Positions 19,501-33,198 of a stretch of DNA of 64,000 bases are shown piece after piece; the first letter of the stretch is position 1, and every line of letters starts with the position of its first letter. The stretch is taken from assembly GCF_023278565.1 (NCBI RefSeq), contig NC_064672.1, positions 6,200,001 to 6,264,000 of the forward strand, read 5' to 3'. Under the pieces are notes generated by a model, which saw nothing but the letters and a program-made list of their open reading frames with translations, was not told the origin of the DNA and ran no database searches. Source of the stretch: Colletotrichum lupini (taxonomy: Eukaryota > Ascomycota > Sordariomycetes > Glomerellales > Glomerellaceae). Position numbers and translations under genes: made by a program.

Positions 19501-22500
19501 ACGCGTGCCCTTATTATCGTTTAACTATTTCGAAGTGCTTGCGGTTAGAGATTCTGTTTTTTATATTATCGAATATAATGCTTAGTCGATCTATGTCTTT
19601 TAGATATAGGAGAAATGGGGTATTAATGGGTAGGATATAGAAAGTTATCGTTCCGAAGTACGTCTCTACTTTTACCGTACTTAGGGTAACGATTTCCTTA
19701 CCTAGGCCGAAGCTAATCCTCGCAATACCCGCTATTAACGTATTAAGCGTTACTAGCGCGATTTTTTATAACGCTTAGAATTGCCCTTTTCCTCTTATTA
19801 ACTATTACGATGCCCTAGTATCTAGGATAATCCTATGGAAATTGTCTAGGCCGTACCTTTCGTTCGCATAGAATGCCTATACGAGCTTAATATTTAAGTA
19901 ATCTAAGTAGTATAAAAAGGACCCCTCTAGCTGCCCCTAGAATTGCTTAGCACCTTATCTCTTTTTTTTAAATATTAAGAGAGTAGAATTCTGTGCTATT
20001 AGATTCGTCCTTTTGCCTACCTCTGTATTCGTCGTCTAAGGGACCTTCCCTTACTATCCGTAGATAAAAGCCTGCTTATTAAGGGCTTTTATTACTTTTT
20101 ATTCGTTTAGCCTCGTATATCCTCCCGAGGCTAACGGGGCAAAGAAAGAGTAGTTAATATCGTCGACTTCGTCATAATTTAATTCGTCGGTATAGGGGGT
20201 AAGATCTTCTTTATTTTCCGAATCTCCTATAAGGTGCGGGTGCTTTAGGCTACTAAATTAGCTACTTTTACTAGGTTCCGTACCCCCGGATCTACCCTTA
20301 TATATAACAAGGAATTAGTTAAATCGATAAGGGCTAGTTTTGCTATTTGCTACTCTCGATTTTCTATATTATTTATATAATTTAGTACGCTCTTCCTTAG
20401 AGTAGTTACTTAACTAATATCTATCCTTTTTATAAATAAAATACTACTTCTTCTATTACCCTGCTCGCGAGTTAAATCTCTACCTATTTAACGAATCTGG
20501 GATTCCCTACTAGCGATTGCCGTACCTAGCTTCCTTTCCTTTTTTATTATACGTTCGGTCGACCTAATACTATTAGTAAGGGCCGTTATACGCCTAGAAG
20601 TAGGTTTAGCACGGCATTCTCGCTTTAATATTAAAGCTAGATCTTAGCCTCGAGTAGAGCGTCTCGTAGTTTTTAAGTACTTAGTATAAAGTTATTTTCG
20701 CTTTTAAAACGCGCTAAACTGCGGTATAAAGATATCCGACTTTCCGCTCGTTAGTCCCCTTATTTAGCTAGGTTTTCGCTAGCTTATTAATTCGATTAAT
20801 AAGCTTTTTAAGGATTTTTACTTACGATTTACCCTCTATTATCCTGGCTATAGATACGAAAGAAATCGCTCGTAGCTTAGATAGGAGCTCTAGGTTCTTA
20901 TTATAGGTCTCGAAGCGGCTTCGGATTGCGTTAATTATGCTAAGAAAGTCGTTTTAATTAAGATTACGTACCGCTTTATAATAGTAATTAGAGGCTTTGC
21001 TTACGAGTATAATATTAACTACCGAATAATACTAGTATTCCCTAATTCCGACTTTTTCGTAGTAATTATAAAATATTATTAGGGTTTCTTATAAGACCTT
21101 ATACTTCCCCCCAAAGTATAATTTCTTTTTTAGGAAGATCTTTTTAAGGTCTATAAACTGCCTCGTATTTACCGCTAGATTTTTAATATTTATATACGAT
21201 CCCTGCGTCGCTACGTATTATTAGTAACTTCGGGTGGTCTGCCTCCTTTCTTACTAGCCGATTAGTACCGAATTTTATATTAGTAGCGGCGACGAGCTAT
21301 AGATCGAAATAGGCGGAATTGTCGATTATCGTACTTTTAATACTATATTTTGCCTCTATATATCCTTTTGCGACGATAGATTGCTATTAGTAATTATAAG
21401 AAGGAAATTTGGGTCGTTTACCCTTTTTTTAAATTCGTTAAAGCGATTATACGCCCTATTGACTTATGCCTAGGTCTATATTACGAATTCTTCCTCCGTA
21501 ATCGTTATTACTAAGATTTCGTAAGGTTCTTATAATTATAATTGCGCTAGTAGTACCCCTCGCCCATAAAGGAATTTATTAACTACTTTCGCAATTCTTA
21601 GGCTTGCGCTTGCGAACTATTCGTCTAGCTAATAGCTAAGGTCGTTTACGATCTCGTAAAATAGGGGTTACCCCTACAGCCCCTTTTTCTCGTAAACCTT
21701 AGTTAAATAGATTAATACTACGTTAATTTGCTCGCCGTTAGGCTAATCTGCAATTCTATATATCTACGTCCCCTAATAGTCCGGGTTAATATTTACTTAC
21801 TTATAAGGGATGGGGATTCTATTTAGGATCGGGTTTCGCCCTCTCCTTTCTTACCCTAACTTACTAAGGGTCGTACCTTAGCTTATGCCCGTATTAGCGG
21901 TTACTAGCGTATTTAATCTTAACGGGGATATATTTAATCCGCGCGCCGGTCGTAATAAATTTATACTTTCGCTACTTAACGAATTTATTAAGGTCTAGGA
22001 GATTCCCGCTTCCTCTCGCCGTCTCGCTATTACTCTCGTTTCTACCCTCTTTAGTAATTATTACTACTCTTTTAAATCGCTAACTATCGTACCTATTAAG
22101 ATCCTCCTTTTTATTTAGTATAAAAAGGTAAGTTTTAGTAGTTCCTTTTTCTAATAGTAGCGGTAGACGTTTATATTACCGTAGGACGATATAATAATTA
22201 GTCTCGGGATCTTTACTAGTTACCGATTTCCGCTTTTTTATATACTTCTAGCCTCCTAAGCCTCGTGCTCTCCGTAATCTCTAAATCCCCTCCTCTTTCG
22301 TTAGACCGTTCCCTATACTATATTCCTAAGTAATACTCGGGGGGTAGTTAAGGGAGCTACGGGGAGGTCGTTTAGATCGCGGGCTTAAAGTCGTACTCAT
22401 AAGATCTTAGTAATAATAGACTTTTTTTATATATTATAAATCTCTTAGCTTAATAACTCCTATACGCTTCTTACTACGCTAACTAAGAATATTTATATTT

Positions 22501-22937
22501 AGAGATCCCTTTTTTTAATCGCGCGGTGCTTTTTTATACCGTATTATTAAGCTTACCTATTGCGCTAATTAACTAGGCGGGTAGTTACTACGTAAGTATT
22601 TCTTTCTACCGATTTAATTAGTTAATTTTTAATCGCGGGCCGGCTATGGAAAAGTTATTTAGTAAAAAGGCTACTTAAAGCGACGGCAAAAAACTAGTCG
22701 CTTAAGTAGTTCCGTTAATTAACGTAGTTTAACGTAATAAACGTCGACCTCTCGTAAGTAGTAAAGGGCTACGATTACTTAATTCCGTACGGTATTTAAG
22801 AATCGCCCCCTTTTTTATTTACTTCCGTAAGGTTAATTAGTACGAATCTTCTATCCCGTGCGGTATTAGGAGGTCGTCTCTTCTACGTAGCGAGATACCT
22901 TACTAATTTATAATAATAGAATTTAACTACTAATTAG

Positions 22938-23139
22938 TATTAGTATCCCTATTATAAGGTAGTTAGTTCGAACCGTAGTTAACGAAGAGATTAATTAAAC
23001 TATATAAATATCTGCGTAGGTATAAAAAGGAGGTTCTAACCGTAGGTTAGGCTGGCTATGATAATCGTAAATAGGGCCCCTAATTGGCCCCTGCGCAGTC
23101 GGCTGTATGCCGCGGTCGAATTGGACTTCTAATCCGATA
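22938..23139 (-). repeat. Copia 5' LTR (right copy)
   Basis: This 202-bp partner of the left LTR starts TATTAGTATC where the left has TGTTAGTATC. Its outer (right) half is less mutated than the left copy's inner half. Confidence 0.85.
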
Positions 23140-23144
23140 GTATG
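23140..23144. repeat. Target-site duplication GTATG (right)
   Basis: This second copy of GTATG abuts the right LTR and marks the insertion site of the Copia element. Confidence 0.8.
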
Positions 23145-23912
23145 ACGCCCCTGTGCAAACGCGTAACGATATAAAACCCGAGGCGGCTACGAATACTCCG
23201 CTGTGAATTTGGCACCGGGCGGGAGCATTGAGACTTTACCTGCGTACGGGTATTTCGTCCTAGGACTAGGTTGAGGCCGCCGTTTTTCTAGCAGAGAGTG
23301 TTTCGGCTCCGGTCTCAGAAGGCATCGTCTTCCTATGTCTGTGCAGTAGCGGCCGAAATCGGCTTCTTAATCAACGCCGTCGAAGGCCTGATACGACTGG
23401 ACTACTTTCGACCTTTCTTGCCGACATGGCGTCAGGACCTTCGTGTTAATTACCCTCTCGAGACCGACCTTGTTTTCTTGTCATAGCATATGCCGATCCC
23501 AAAACATTCTGTATATCACAGGCCGTTTATACTTCATAGCTCTTGCACGGAACGCTATATCCCGTTTTTCTCCCTAAATCTTTCGAGTGTAAAATTAAAA
23601 TTAAAGAAGCTAAGATTAGTAGCAAAGTCTCATTCAATATCCGATAAAGATCTTGTACGTATCAAGCTAGTAGTCGTTTTTAAATATAGTATATATAAGT
23701 CGATAATACGTATATTAATTCCCTCTCGTAAAGATAAGTAAGGAATTTATCAATCCTATACCAAGATCTTAAATTATCTCTATAGTTATAAGACTTCGAT
23801 TTTTAAATCCTACTCTTTTGAAATATGACAAAGGTAAAGTACTTCGGCTGTACTTCTAGGGTTATGGCTACTATCCTACTTAGAGGAAAACCATAGCCTA
23901 TTGAGCCCCTTC
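23145..23912. other. Unmutated spacer grading to AT-rich, no clear gene
   Basis: Composition is normal at 23145-23510 and AT-rich at 23580-23880. A plus-strand open frame at 23298-23486 (62 aa) has no recognisable features. It could be an exon or a relic; I cannot support either. Confidence 0.4.
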
Positions 23913-24663
23913 CTACAAAATGATCTCCGCGAGTGCTAGACTGGCCATAACCAAGCTTATCACGAAGTCTACAATGGACGTCTTAAAAACGTCTCCTCTA
24001 CTCGCTTCGACACCCAGGAGGTCTGCCACAGCCTCAGATGTTTTGTACAGCGAGACCGCGAACACTGCCACCACAGCGAACAGAATGACAGCGACAAAAC
24101 CAAGTCCAAGCGATACGAAGCGGAGCAACCGGAACTTGAGGCCGGCAAGCAGTAGTACAGTCGAAACCAATGCGCATCCCAGCCCGGCGGACAGAACGGT
24201 CTCCAGGTTCGGACACTTGTCTACCAGCTCCTGTAAGTTGTCGATCTCCTTGGGCGAAGGAAGGAACGAGGCCAGGTCTTGGAGCAGGCGAAACGCAGAA
24301 CCAGGAATAGCGGAGCATTCGGAGTCCACGCATGCGTACCTCGTGCCCACCGACACGCGCGACGGCAGACTGGCGGCGACTAGAGACTCGCCCGACGCGA
24401 CCGCGGCAGTGACGACGCTGGAGGCCGCGCTTTTCACCGCTGTGGCGATAGACCCAATCACGTCAGGGACTTGAACAAAGCGCCGCGCTTCTTCACGTAG
24501 CTTTTCCGTCGTTAGTCCCGCATCGTCCTCGTGATGGGTCACGTACCAGAATCTGCACTATGCCCCTCGTCTCGTTCTGCTCATTCTGCAAAATCCTGAC
24601 GGTCAACGCGAGTATGACCAGCGTCAAAATGACGTGAAGCGACATGACGATCTTGGACATCAT
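23913..24663 (-). CDS. Multi-span membrane protein of unknown function (234 aa)
   Basis: Two exons, 24663-24547 and 24500-23913, are joined across a 46-nt GTACGT..AAAAG intron with a GGGACTAACG branch-like site. The spliced length is 705 nt and gives 234 aa. A first hydrophobic segment near residues 5-25 (IVMSLHVILTLVILALTVRI) could be a membrane anchor. It is followed by an amphipathic alanine/serine-rich region and a soluble loop with four cysteines. Two further hydrophobic stretches are GLGCALVSTVLLLAGLKF and LGFVAVILFAVVAVFAVSLY, and there is a last one at the C-terminus. I do not recognise the family. Codon composition is normal and no stop interrupts it, so it survives as an intact island between two RIP-destroyed transposons. 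Confidence 0.6.
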
Positions 24664-25480
24664 GCTGCTATATGGAGGGCGGTGTGAACGTGATTGCTGA
24701 GTGATCAGGGCTCGGCGGGAGGCCTGAAAGAGCATGTCCGCCTACATATCGTGGCAACATATCCGCCCCGCCATGCAACTGCAGCTGGAATCGTTTCTGG
24801 CCCCAAGGTCTCGAGAATTGACCGCTCCAGCCACTGCAGCCACTACAGCCGCTTCGAGATCTTTGCCAATGTTTTAAGACATCGAAGCGCAAGGAGCGTA
24901 CTGTGTGGAGTCCGGCAAGCACTCTAGAAAGAGCCGTTGGGCGCAACGCTTTGAAAGCCGGTTTCTGCTTGCGTGGCGTAAGGGGCACTACTTACTTTTG
25001 TAGTCGCGGCGAAAAATGGCTCGGATGAGCAGGCACTACCATGCGATCTGGAGCTACAGTACGCGCTTCGAAGTGCAGCCCACTCCAGGCACAGAACTGC
25101 AAGCTTACGACCCCATTGAATCTCGGCACTGGGTCGGAAATGCGTGGCAGGATACTCCGTATATCGAAATGTGATCAACAAGAACAGAGCATGTCTTTCA
25201 TCCGCATGGCCTTGTTCTTAACTAGGCCAGATATAAAGTGTTGCTAACTCATCGGTCTAGGCGAGAATCTTCCTCTTAGAATCAGGAACGCCTTTGTATA
25301 CATATGCAAGTAGGGCAAGTAGGACAACTTCAATCTGAGAAGGATTTTTAATATTTGTATATTTAAAGAACCATTCGACGTTATTAAGTTAATCGCTATC
25401 GAGAAGCTCCGAAACGCGCTACGGGGCACTAGCACGATCCATCGCGTAGCGACTCTACGCACATCCCGACGCAATAGATT
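24664..25480. other. Promoter side of the membrane-protein gene, then transition to AT-rich DNA
   Basis: Normal-composition sequence continues to about 25250 and contains only short overlapping open frames. AT content rises from about 25300 as the RIP-mutated LINE begins. No gene is supported. Confidence 0.4.
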
Positions 25481-28400
25481 ATAAGCTAGATTCGACGTCT
25501 ATTACTATTACGAGGGAGGTTATAGTAACGAGTAACGAGGATCTACTATTACAAAGGGTATAAAAACTATTTACAAAAGTCCGACTAAACTAGACTCCCT
25601 AAGAGATAATTAATAATACGACTAATAAAATAACGGAGACTCTTAGTATTAGCTAGCGAATAGTAACTACGCGAGCCGTAACTTTAACTAAAGAACGCGC
25701 AAAACCTATAATAAATAATAATAAAAGACTACTCTTAACGGTAAGTAAATAAATTAAAAAGCTAAACATAGTAATTAAGATTATATTTAATATATAAAAA
25801 AAGTTAGAAATATAAAATAAGAACGTTAAGGTAAAGCTTTGCGTAGTTATTTTAGAGCTATAAATTATTAAAAACGAGCTATAAGCTATTAAAAAAGAGC
25901 TATAAATAATAAAAAAACGTATAGAGGATAAAAGTACTAAGACGAATAAAAGCCTCGAAATAATTATAATAATAACTACGACGCGGAATAGTTTAAATAC
26001 GTCCTATACGGACGTTATATAAAGCGGCTTAGGTAAGTAAGGTTATAATTTATAAATAGCTATACTAAGTAACGCGACGCTACCGAGCCGTAGTAACCCT
26101 CTATTTTATATAATTAATATATTAAAAATTAAAAAAAATAGTAATAAGCCTAACGTAGGTTAGGTCCGGGCTATAGTAAAAAAAGAAATCCGTACTATAA
26201 ATAAATAGAGTAGCTAGTACTATTAGGCCGTTATAATAAACCTAAAGAACGTAAATAAAATCCGGGTTATTTATTATAACGATACTAAGTATAAGCTTAT
26301 TAAATAGATTATAAAAAAGAGCTTTGGTCCTAGTATACGAGTTTTATAAAACGAACTCTACTTTATAAAAATTAATAATATAAAGAGAACTGAGGTACTA
26401 AACGAGAATAGTAATATTAGGGCGGAAGCGGTAGAGGTACTTAGTTAAGAAAACGAGACTACTATTACTAAGATATTTTAGCTTAATAAAAAAGATATAC
26501 TTAAGGTATATAGGTCTATAGTCGTATTTATAACTAAGGCTAGTAATATATATAAACTAATCTCTAAGAGCTTCTTTTATATTAAAAAAGAGTCCGGTAC
26601 GACGATAGTGTTTAAATAGCGGCTACGTTTTTAATAATACTATAATTATTAATAAATTACTAAGCATAAGGCGTATCAGTACGCAAACCCCTAGGTATAT
26701 AAATAATATACTAAGGTAGGCTATTATTATAGTAAATATAATAAAACGATCGTAATATATATACTTTATAATAAACCGTACGAGTTATTTAATAAAAACT
26801 ATCCGAAGCTATATCCGCGCTTTTATAAATAAAAAGGTCTAGATTTTTTAGCTAAATATAAAAAAATAGGCTAAGGTCTATAAGAGTTTAATAAATAACG
26901 AGACGTTATGCGACTTTATAGTTATAGTAATATAAGAGCTATAGGTATAGAGGATAAAAAATAAGGTTATTATTATTTTAATAAGATATAGTAAGTAAAT
27001 AAGAATAATATTAATAAAATAAAAAAAAGAAGGGAAATAAGGGATTAGGAGTCTACTTTAAGTAAATAGAGAAGTAGAGGCGGAATAAGTACTAATAGCG
27101 TCCTCGGATATTATTATAGCCGTTATTTAGCTTCTAAATTAAAGGTTATTAGTAGTATCGGTATACGTACTAATATAAAAGCCGGAGATACTATAGTAGG
27201 TATATAACTTATTATAATAAGCTATTATAAATATTTAAAAAGGAATAAGTAAGAGGGTAAATATAGTTCTAATAAGAGACTTTAATTACTACGACTACTT
27301 ATAAAAAAGCGATAATGTATTAGAGGGCTAATAGGGCGAGGTAGACCTAATTATTAAGCTAATAAGCGAGTACTCGCTCCGTAGCCTCCTTCTGCGCAGT
27401 ATAAAAATATAAAAAAAGAACGATATAATAATAACTATTAACCTATCCCTTGTATTTAAAAAACTAATAAAAACGGTAATACGATACGCCCTATATAAAA
27501 TAAATTACGGGTCGGATTACTAAGTAATCGAAACGACCTTCGATATTATTATACTTAAAATAAAAAGCCGTCCGTAACTCCTCTTTAAAAACGCTTTATA
27601 AAAATAAATTAATAAGAAAGTAGAAGTAAACCTAGGACGAATTTTAATAGGGGGTATAATATAATAATAAATAGATTAACTAATATTTATAATATATAAA
27701 GTAGTAAAAGTACTAACCCCTAAGGCTAAGCTATCTCTATATATAAAATAATAGTAAATAATTAACCTTACTTAGCTTTAATAAATCTATACTTATTAAA
27801 AGAACTTAGTATAAATAAAAAAAAGGGTAAGTAATACTTAGCCCGAGCTAGAAAAACGCGCCCGCTTAGTAGCTAAGTAATATTACGACGCTATTTAATA
27901 ATAAAAGAAATACTATTAGGATAATTTTTTAATAAACGATATTAATATTTAAAAGGCTACGAAGTACTTTAATACTAATAAAGGAGTATTTTTTAATAAA
28001 ATACCTTAACTTAAAAGAGCGGATAGTTTTTAAATAGAAGATATTGTAAAATAAGTTAATAAGTTACTCTCTATATTCTTCTCTCCTCTTTTTAGTACGA
28101 TTAAAGAAGAGGGCGAGCGGTTATAAAGAGCGCCCGTACTTTTCTTTAACTTAACGTTAAGAAAAGTAAAGAGACAGCTCTTTATAACGAAATTATAAAA
28201 AGCCCCCGGAAAGAACGGTTTATTAGTAGTAATATAGAAGTATATATAGTTAGTAATAAAAAAGAGGGTGCTTATAATTTTTTGAACCTTATTAAATAAA
28301 GGCTTATTATTAAAATAATAGTAATATACTAAGATTATCTTATTAAAAAAGCTAAATAAAAATAACTACGGCATAGTAAAGGCCTAGTAACCGATCTCGC

Positions 28401-30800
28401 TACTCTTAATACTTAAAAAAGTACTAAAGTCGGTCTTAATAAAACGTATCTCGTACGTACTTAAGTCGTTTAGCCTCCTCTTTACGAGCTACTTTAATAC
28501 TTATAAATAAAAGTTAGTAAAATAGGCGCTAATATTATTATAAGAGTATATTTATAAAATATAAAAAAAAAGAAAAGTGGTTAGTCTAGTTAGCTTTAAT
28601 ATTAAAAAAGCTTATAATAGGGTATATAAAAAGAGACTAGTTTAACGACTTAGGGTACGGGGTATCCTTAAGAAGCTAGTAAAATAGGTTAATACCTTCT
28701 ACTCTTATAGAACGGTAAGTATCCTAGTTAACGGTTATAATTCCGGGGCTCGTCTATTATTATAAATAAAATTACCTTAGGGCTTGCTATTATTACCCGT
28801 ACTATTCTTTTTTTTTAATACTAACCTTATATAATACTAAATTAACGAGAATAGGGGTGCGCTAGCCTTTATTAATAACTATATAATATAAGTTACTAAT
28901 TAATTATATAAAGTAAATTATAAAAATATTTAGAATATTATTAATAGAGTACTTAAATAGGAACGACGAAGCGGGGCAACTTTTAAAATAAATAAAACGG
29001 CTATTATTTATTTTATATATAACTAGAAACTACTACTAGACTTAATTAGCTTTGTTATTAAAAAGGATAGTATTTAACTAAAGGACTACGTTAAGGTACT
29101 AGGGGTAATAATAAATATAAAACTTCGCTTTAAGAAATATATTATAGACGTAACGATAAAAGGGCTAGAGGCCGTACTAAGGCTTAAGTAACTTAAAGGC
29201 CTATTTTTAGTAACGGCTAAATAGCTTTTTATTATAGCCGTAGTACTAACTATAAACTATATATTAAATATTTAAAAATATAAATATCGAGTAGCGTAAA
29301 TAAGAGTAATTAACTAAGTATAAAAGATCGGTGCCTAAGTAATCGTAAGAACCTTTAATATAATAGTTACGGTAATTACTAAAGCGGAGGTAAATATATA
29401 ATCGGTATAAAAAAAATATAATAAAAAATTAACGATATTCTAAGTATAAATACGAAGCCTTTTTAAGACCTATCCGCTTCGACGCTTACGGGCGGTAGCT
29501 TTTAAACGATTCTTATTACTTTTTTAATTAATAGTAGAGGCCTATCGTAACTAACCGCTTAATAAGCTAGAGACTATTAAAGGGTATTCGATTACCCCCT
29601 AAAAAGCCCGTATTAATATAATAGTTAATAATAACGCGATTAAAGCGGTTATTAAAATAATTTAGTCCGGGTAAGTAATAAGGATAGTAATAGGGAGCTT
29701 AGTAAAAAACGGAGTTATAAGCTATAAAATAACTATAATACTACTTACGTTACTTAGAGGGAGTAGTAACGTAATAACGGCCTTGCGCATACTTAGCTTA
29801 AGAATAGAATAAAACCCGTATATAATAAAACTAGTAGTACTAGTAAAAGCAATTAAGTCTCTCTTATAGAGGCTCGATTACCGGGCTATTTACGTATTTA
29901 CTTATAATAAAGTAGCTATATTAACTATCTAGAACCCGTAGTAGTAATTAGGCTAATAAGAGGTCCGATAATTATACTTTAGTATATAAGCTCTATAAAA
30001 ACGAGGTAATAAGTTTACGCTTTTCTAGCTCTTATTAATTATAGAGTTAGACCTAGCGCAAGCGGCTAAAGCTATAATAAAAAAAAGTACGAGACTAAAT
30101 AAAATACTATAAAAACGACTAGCTAGAGCCTATTTAATAGTACTTAAGATCGCTTTATAAAGTATACGATAAAAATACGGAGCTTTACTTAATAACATAA
30201 GAGTATTTTTAAAAAAGATCGATATAGCTTTATTAAAAAGATATACGTACGAGCTATATAATAAGCTTTTTTTAAAAAAAAGCTAATATACTAGCATAAC
30301 TACGTACCGGTATAATAAGATTAAATTAATACTTATATTAAATTAATATAACTACCTTAGCGCATTGCGCCTATAAGTATATAATAAAATTAGTAGAGTA
30401 TTTTCTTTTTTATTATATATAATAAACGGCATAACAAACTCGGATATTTTAATAAATAGAAATATAAAAAGGAAACTTATCGTACTTTTTTAGAAAAAAG
30501 AGCGCGTCCGATCTTAATAACTAGTTACTAAATATAAATATTATTAAAAAGACGATTAAGTTTACTATAAGTACGGAGAGGCTAGATATATAAGTTAATT
30601 AGTAGCGAGACTATATACTACTTATATTAATATACTAACTGACGGTAACCCCTATATACCCTCGTATTATTAATAATAAAAGTAGCTTCGGCCGCCGACG
30701 ATAGGATGCCGAATACTTTAAGAAATAACTTTAAAATAGCCTATTACTAATACTATAAATAACCGTAGTATTAGTATATAAAACTAAAAATAATATACAT
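25480..30800 (+). mobile_element. Tad-like LINE retrotransposon, RIP-inactivated, near full length
   Basis: The sequence is AT-rich with no open frame, but read through TAA/TAG stops it follows the layout of fungal Tad-type LINEs on the plus strand. About 26640-26830 resembles the ORF1 zinc knuckles (CYNCQ, later KNYPKLYPRFYK). At 28580-29250 the reverse transcriptase is recognisable as FNIKKAYN..V, then QAGLPQGSPL-like and FFNANL segments, then GATFKINKTAI and KVLGVIINIKLRFKKYI. RNase H and the C-terminal part follow at about 29860-30430. RIP has replaced most Gln and Trp codons by TAA/TAG. Both ends are estimated from composition, and I could not identify a poly-A tail or target duplication. 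Confidence 0.75.
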
Positions 30801-31380
30801 GGAGGTAGATAAAACTTATATAGGCTTCTAGGAGGTAAGGATATAAATGAAGGTGGAGATTACGTAGATAATTATCTAAGCCCTAATAGCTTAGCTGGGG
30901 CATAATAAACTATGTATATATGTATGTCGTGCTAGAACCTGGAACTGTACCACTGAGCCATGTGTATAAAAGACAGGACGCTTTATTCCTATAAAGCTAT
31001 TCTAAGTACGTATATAGTTCCGTCAGCTAGCCTATAATTAAACAAGAGCGCACCACGAGTTACAAGCAACCGGATAGAACCTGCGAGTCATCATTAACCA
31101 TGATTTCATACTGCCTCAATACTACAATAAGCTTAGGCCAGCATCGGTCCAGGCCACTCACTATGCCCAGAACGATGCAACTAAAAAGGCATGCCATGTG
31201 GCCACGTAGGCCTTTTCATTCACTTTTGAATTAAGATATCTTGAGGCATCCCAATACACTCACACTCACGTGTGCCTATATGACGTTCCCACTGTTTAGA
31301 CTAACTAACCGTCAGTTGATTACCGCGTTCATCTTGTTTGAGGCTAACTCAGATTTTGCCAATGATAATTTATAAAGGTA
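30801..31380. other. Spacer between the LINE and the biosynthetic cluster
   Basis: AT content falls back to normal at about 31050. No gene is supported. The 3' untranslated region of the P450 gene (minus strand) probably occupies the right end. Confidence 0.4.
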
Positions 31381-33198
31381 TTACAAAGAATCTATGTCAA
31401 TGTAGGGTGTATGCTTGCGTAGAAGGATTCGTGACTCGGGGTCAGACGACACGTTGATGCCATAGCATCTTTTCTGTGGCGTGTATTCTTCTGGAAGCTT
31501 CAAGTCATATTTCATCAAAATATGAATCAATAGCAGCTTAACCTCGTTGGCAACAAAAAAACGACCTGGACATGCGTGCTTGCCGAGGCCCCAACTCAAA
31601 TCAGTCGGGCTCGTGCTAGTTAACTGGAACTGTGATTCATTTCCAGGCTGTTGGCGCAGCCTTAGATATCTGTAACCATCAAATTCACTTGGATTTTGGT
31701 ACAATTTGTCGTTGCGCATGACGTCCCCGGACACGGAGAGGCGCTGGCCTTTCAGAACGGTTGAACCATCTGGCAGCTTCACCCTTCCTGTGGCAATGCG
31801 GTTCATGAAGACTACACCAACCCCATTGTGTTAGCGAGTCGACTTTTTAAGAAGAAAAATGAAAATTTGATCATCCTACCTGGATCAACCTTGAGTCTTT
31901 GACTCTCCTTGATGACGCTATCCAGAAGCTTGAGGTTGTACAGGCCAACCTTGCTGAACCCATGGTGAGGAACAACTTTTGCAATCTCTTCCCGAACATC
32001 ATCCACCAACTGAGGGTCACGCGCTAGGCATAAGAGCGCCTCATTGATTAAATCAGAGGTGGCGTGTATAGAGGCAAGTGATATGAGGACTTGGAAAACA
32101 GCTAGATCGTATGGTCTTCCATCCGCTTCTTCTTCAAACCAATCAACCAAGTTGGGAAGCTCAGAGGGCGGCAATTTGCCTCCATGTTTTTGATGCAGAG
32201 CTCGTCTCTTCTCTATGATTGGATGAATGATGCGACGCGCCTCGGCAATATGATTTCGCAGCTTTTTGCAAGAGCCCAGGTACTTTTGTGCCGTTCCGCG
32301 GAGAACTTTGGGCCATAGACGCAAAGCTTCGGACGCTCTGAGGCAGTCCAGTGTGTACATTTTCGTGATCTTCAGCCAAGCCTCGTCGCGACAATGATCA
32401 GGACCAATGAACATGCATGCTGAACACTGAGCAATAATGTCAACAAGAAGAGGTTTCAGTGCGAACTCGCACCACTCTGCCGACCGTTAGCTACAGCCTG
32501 TCAACTTTATGATCGAGTATGGCATGACTGACCATGTGGAGCACCAAAAGTCTTATCGATGATGAAGCTTGCCTCCGCAGAGAGGGGCTGGTTAAGAACG
32601 TCTGTCAGAAATCATGTTTCAGCACCAATCTCGCAGACAGCTTAAATGACCTTCTGACAAAAAGTGAGGCTTCTACAATGCGCACAGGAAGTCTTGCATC
32701 ACTAAACTCACCTGCGTGCTTGGTTAGGTGCTTACGGGTGACGGCAAGGAGAAGCCCATCATCAGCGAACCCAACCTCAAATGGTTCAAAACCAGGGTAC
32801 CCCACGTGGAAATCGGCTTTCAATACCTCGTTCAGGCTCAGATTGGGGTCGTTGCGTATTTCGTGAGCCCATGTGGCAGGTAAAATGAGGATCTCGCCCA
32901 TGTCCGTAGCCATTCGGTACGGGCGACCCTGGAATAACTTGAGGCCAAGCTCAATGTACTTTGCACAGTTCGGAATGTACTCGATCTTGCGTTTCTTGCC
33001 AGAGATATCAAACCAGCGGCGAGGATTGATAAGGGGCCGTTTGCCGCGAGAAGCAGTGGTAATAGAAATCCACAAGAAAATGCTGAAAGTCAGAATAGCG
33101 AACATGTATTCTGGCTTACTTGCGCCAGGTTGGCGGGAGACATTTGAAAAGTATGCCAAGGCCCAACTGAGTGGGTTGCTTTGGTTACTGTGGTTCAT
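31381..33198 (-). CDS. Cytochrome P450 monooxygenase of the cluster (527 aa)
   Basis: Four exons on the minus strand (33198-32712, 32601-32533, 32476-31880, 31811-31381) total 1584 nt and 527 aa. Introns are 110, 56 and 68 nt. Residues 31-50 (YMFAILTFSIFLWISITTAS) form an N-terminal membrane anchor for the ER. HATSD in the I helix, ESQR (E376-R379) as ExxR, and WGLGKHACPGRFFVANE with the haem-ligand Cys465 complete the P450 signature. The pattern around the haem motif resembles the fungal CYP68/CYP503 group that oxidises terpenoids and polyketides. The GTG-initiated extension to 33270 was discarded because the first in-frame ATG is at 33198. The gene is divergent from the GMC oxidoreductase gene and shares its promoter. 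Likely role: hydroxylation or further oxidation of the released PKS-NRPS product. The substrate is unknown. Confidence 0.88.

Larger units (their letters stand above)
16343..23139 (-). mobile_element. Ty1/Copia LTR retrotransposon, RIP-inactivated
   Basis: Two 202-bp LTRs and a 5-bp target duplication delimit a 6.8-kb element. The minus-strand frame at 17092-16805 still reads as Copia RNase H (YSLYEYLIKLGTTKEKRLII is diagnostic). This places the 3' end of pol next to the left LTR and gives minus orientation. A purine-rich tract, the complement of TTTCTCTTTTTTTT just right of the left LTR, is the expected polypurine primer site. The interior is AT-rich, almost lacks CA and TG dinucleotides, and has no long open frame. 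It is therefore an inactive copy mutated by RIP. Confidence 0.85.

Noticed and set aside
23298..23486. 62-aa open frame after the Copia element as a gene
   Set aside because: There is no recognisable motif, no neighbouring exon could be joined, and the length is within chance expectation.
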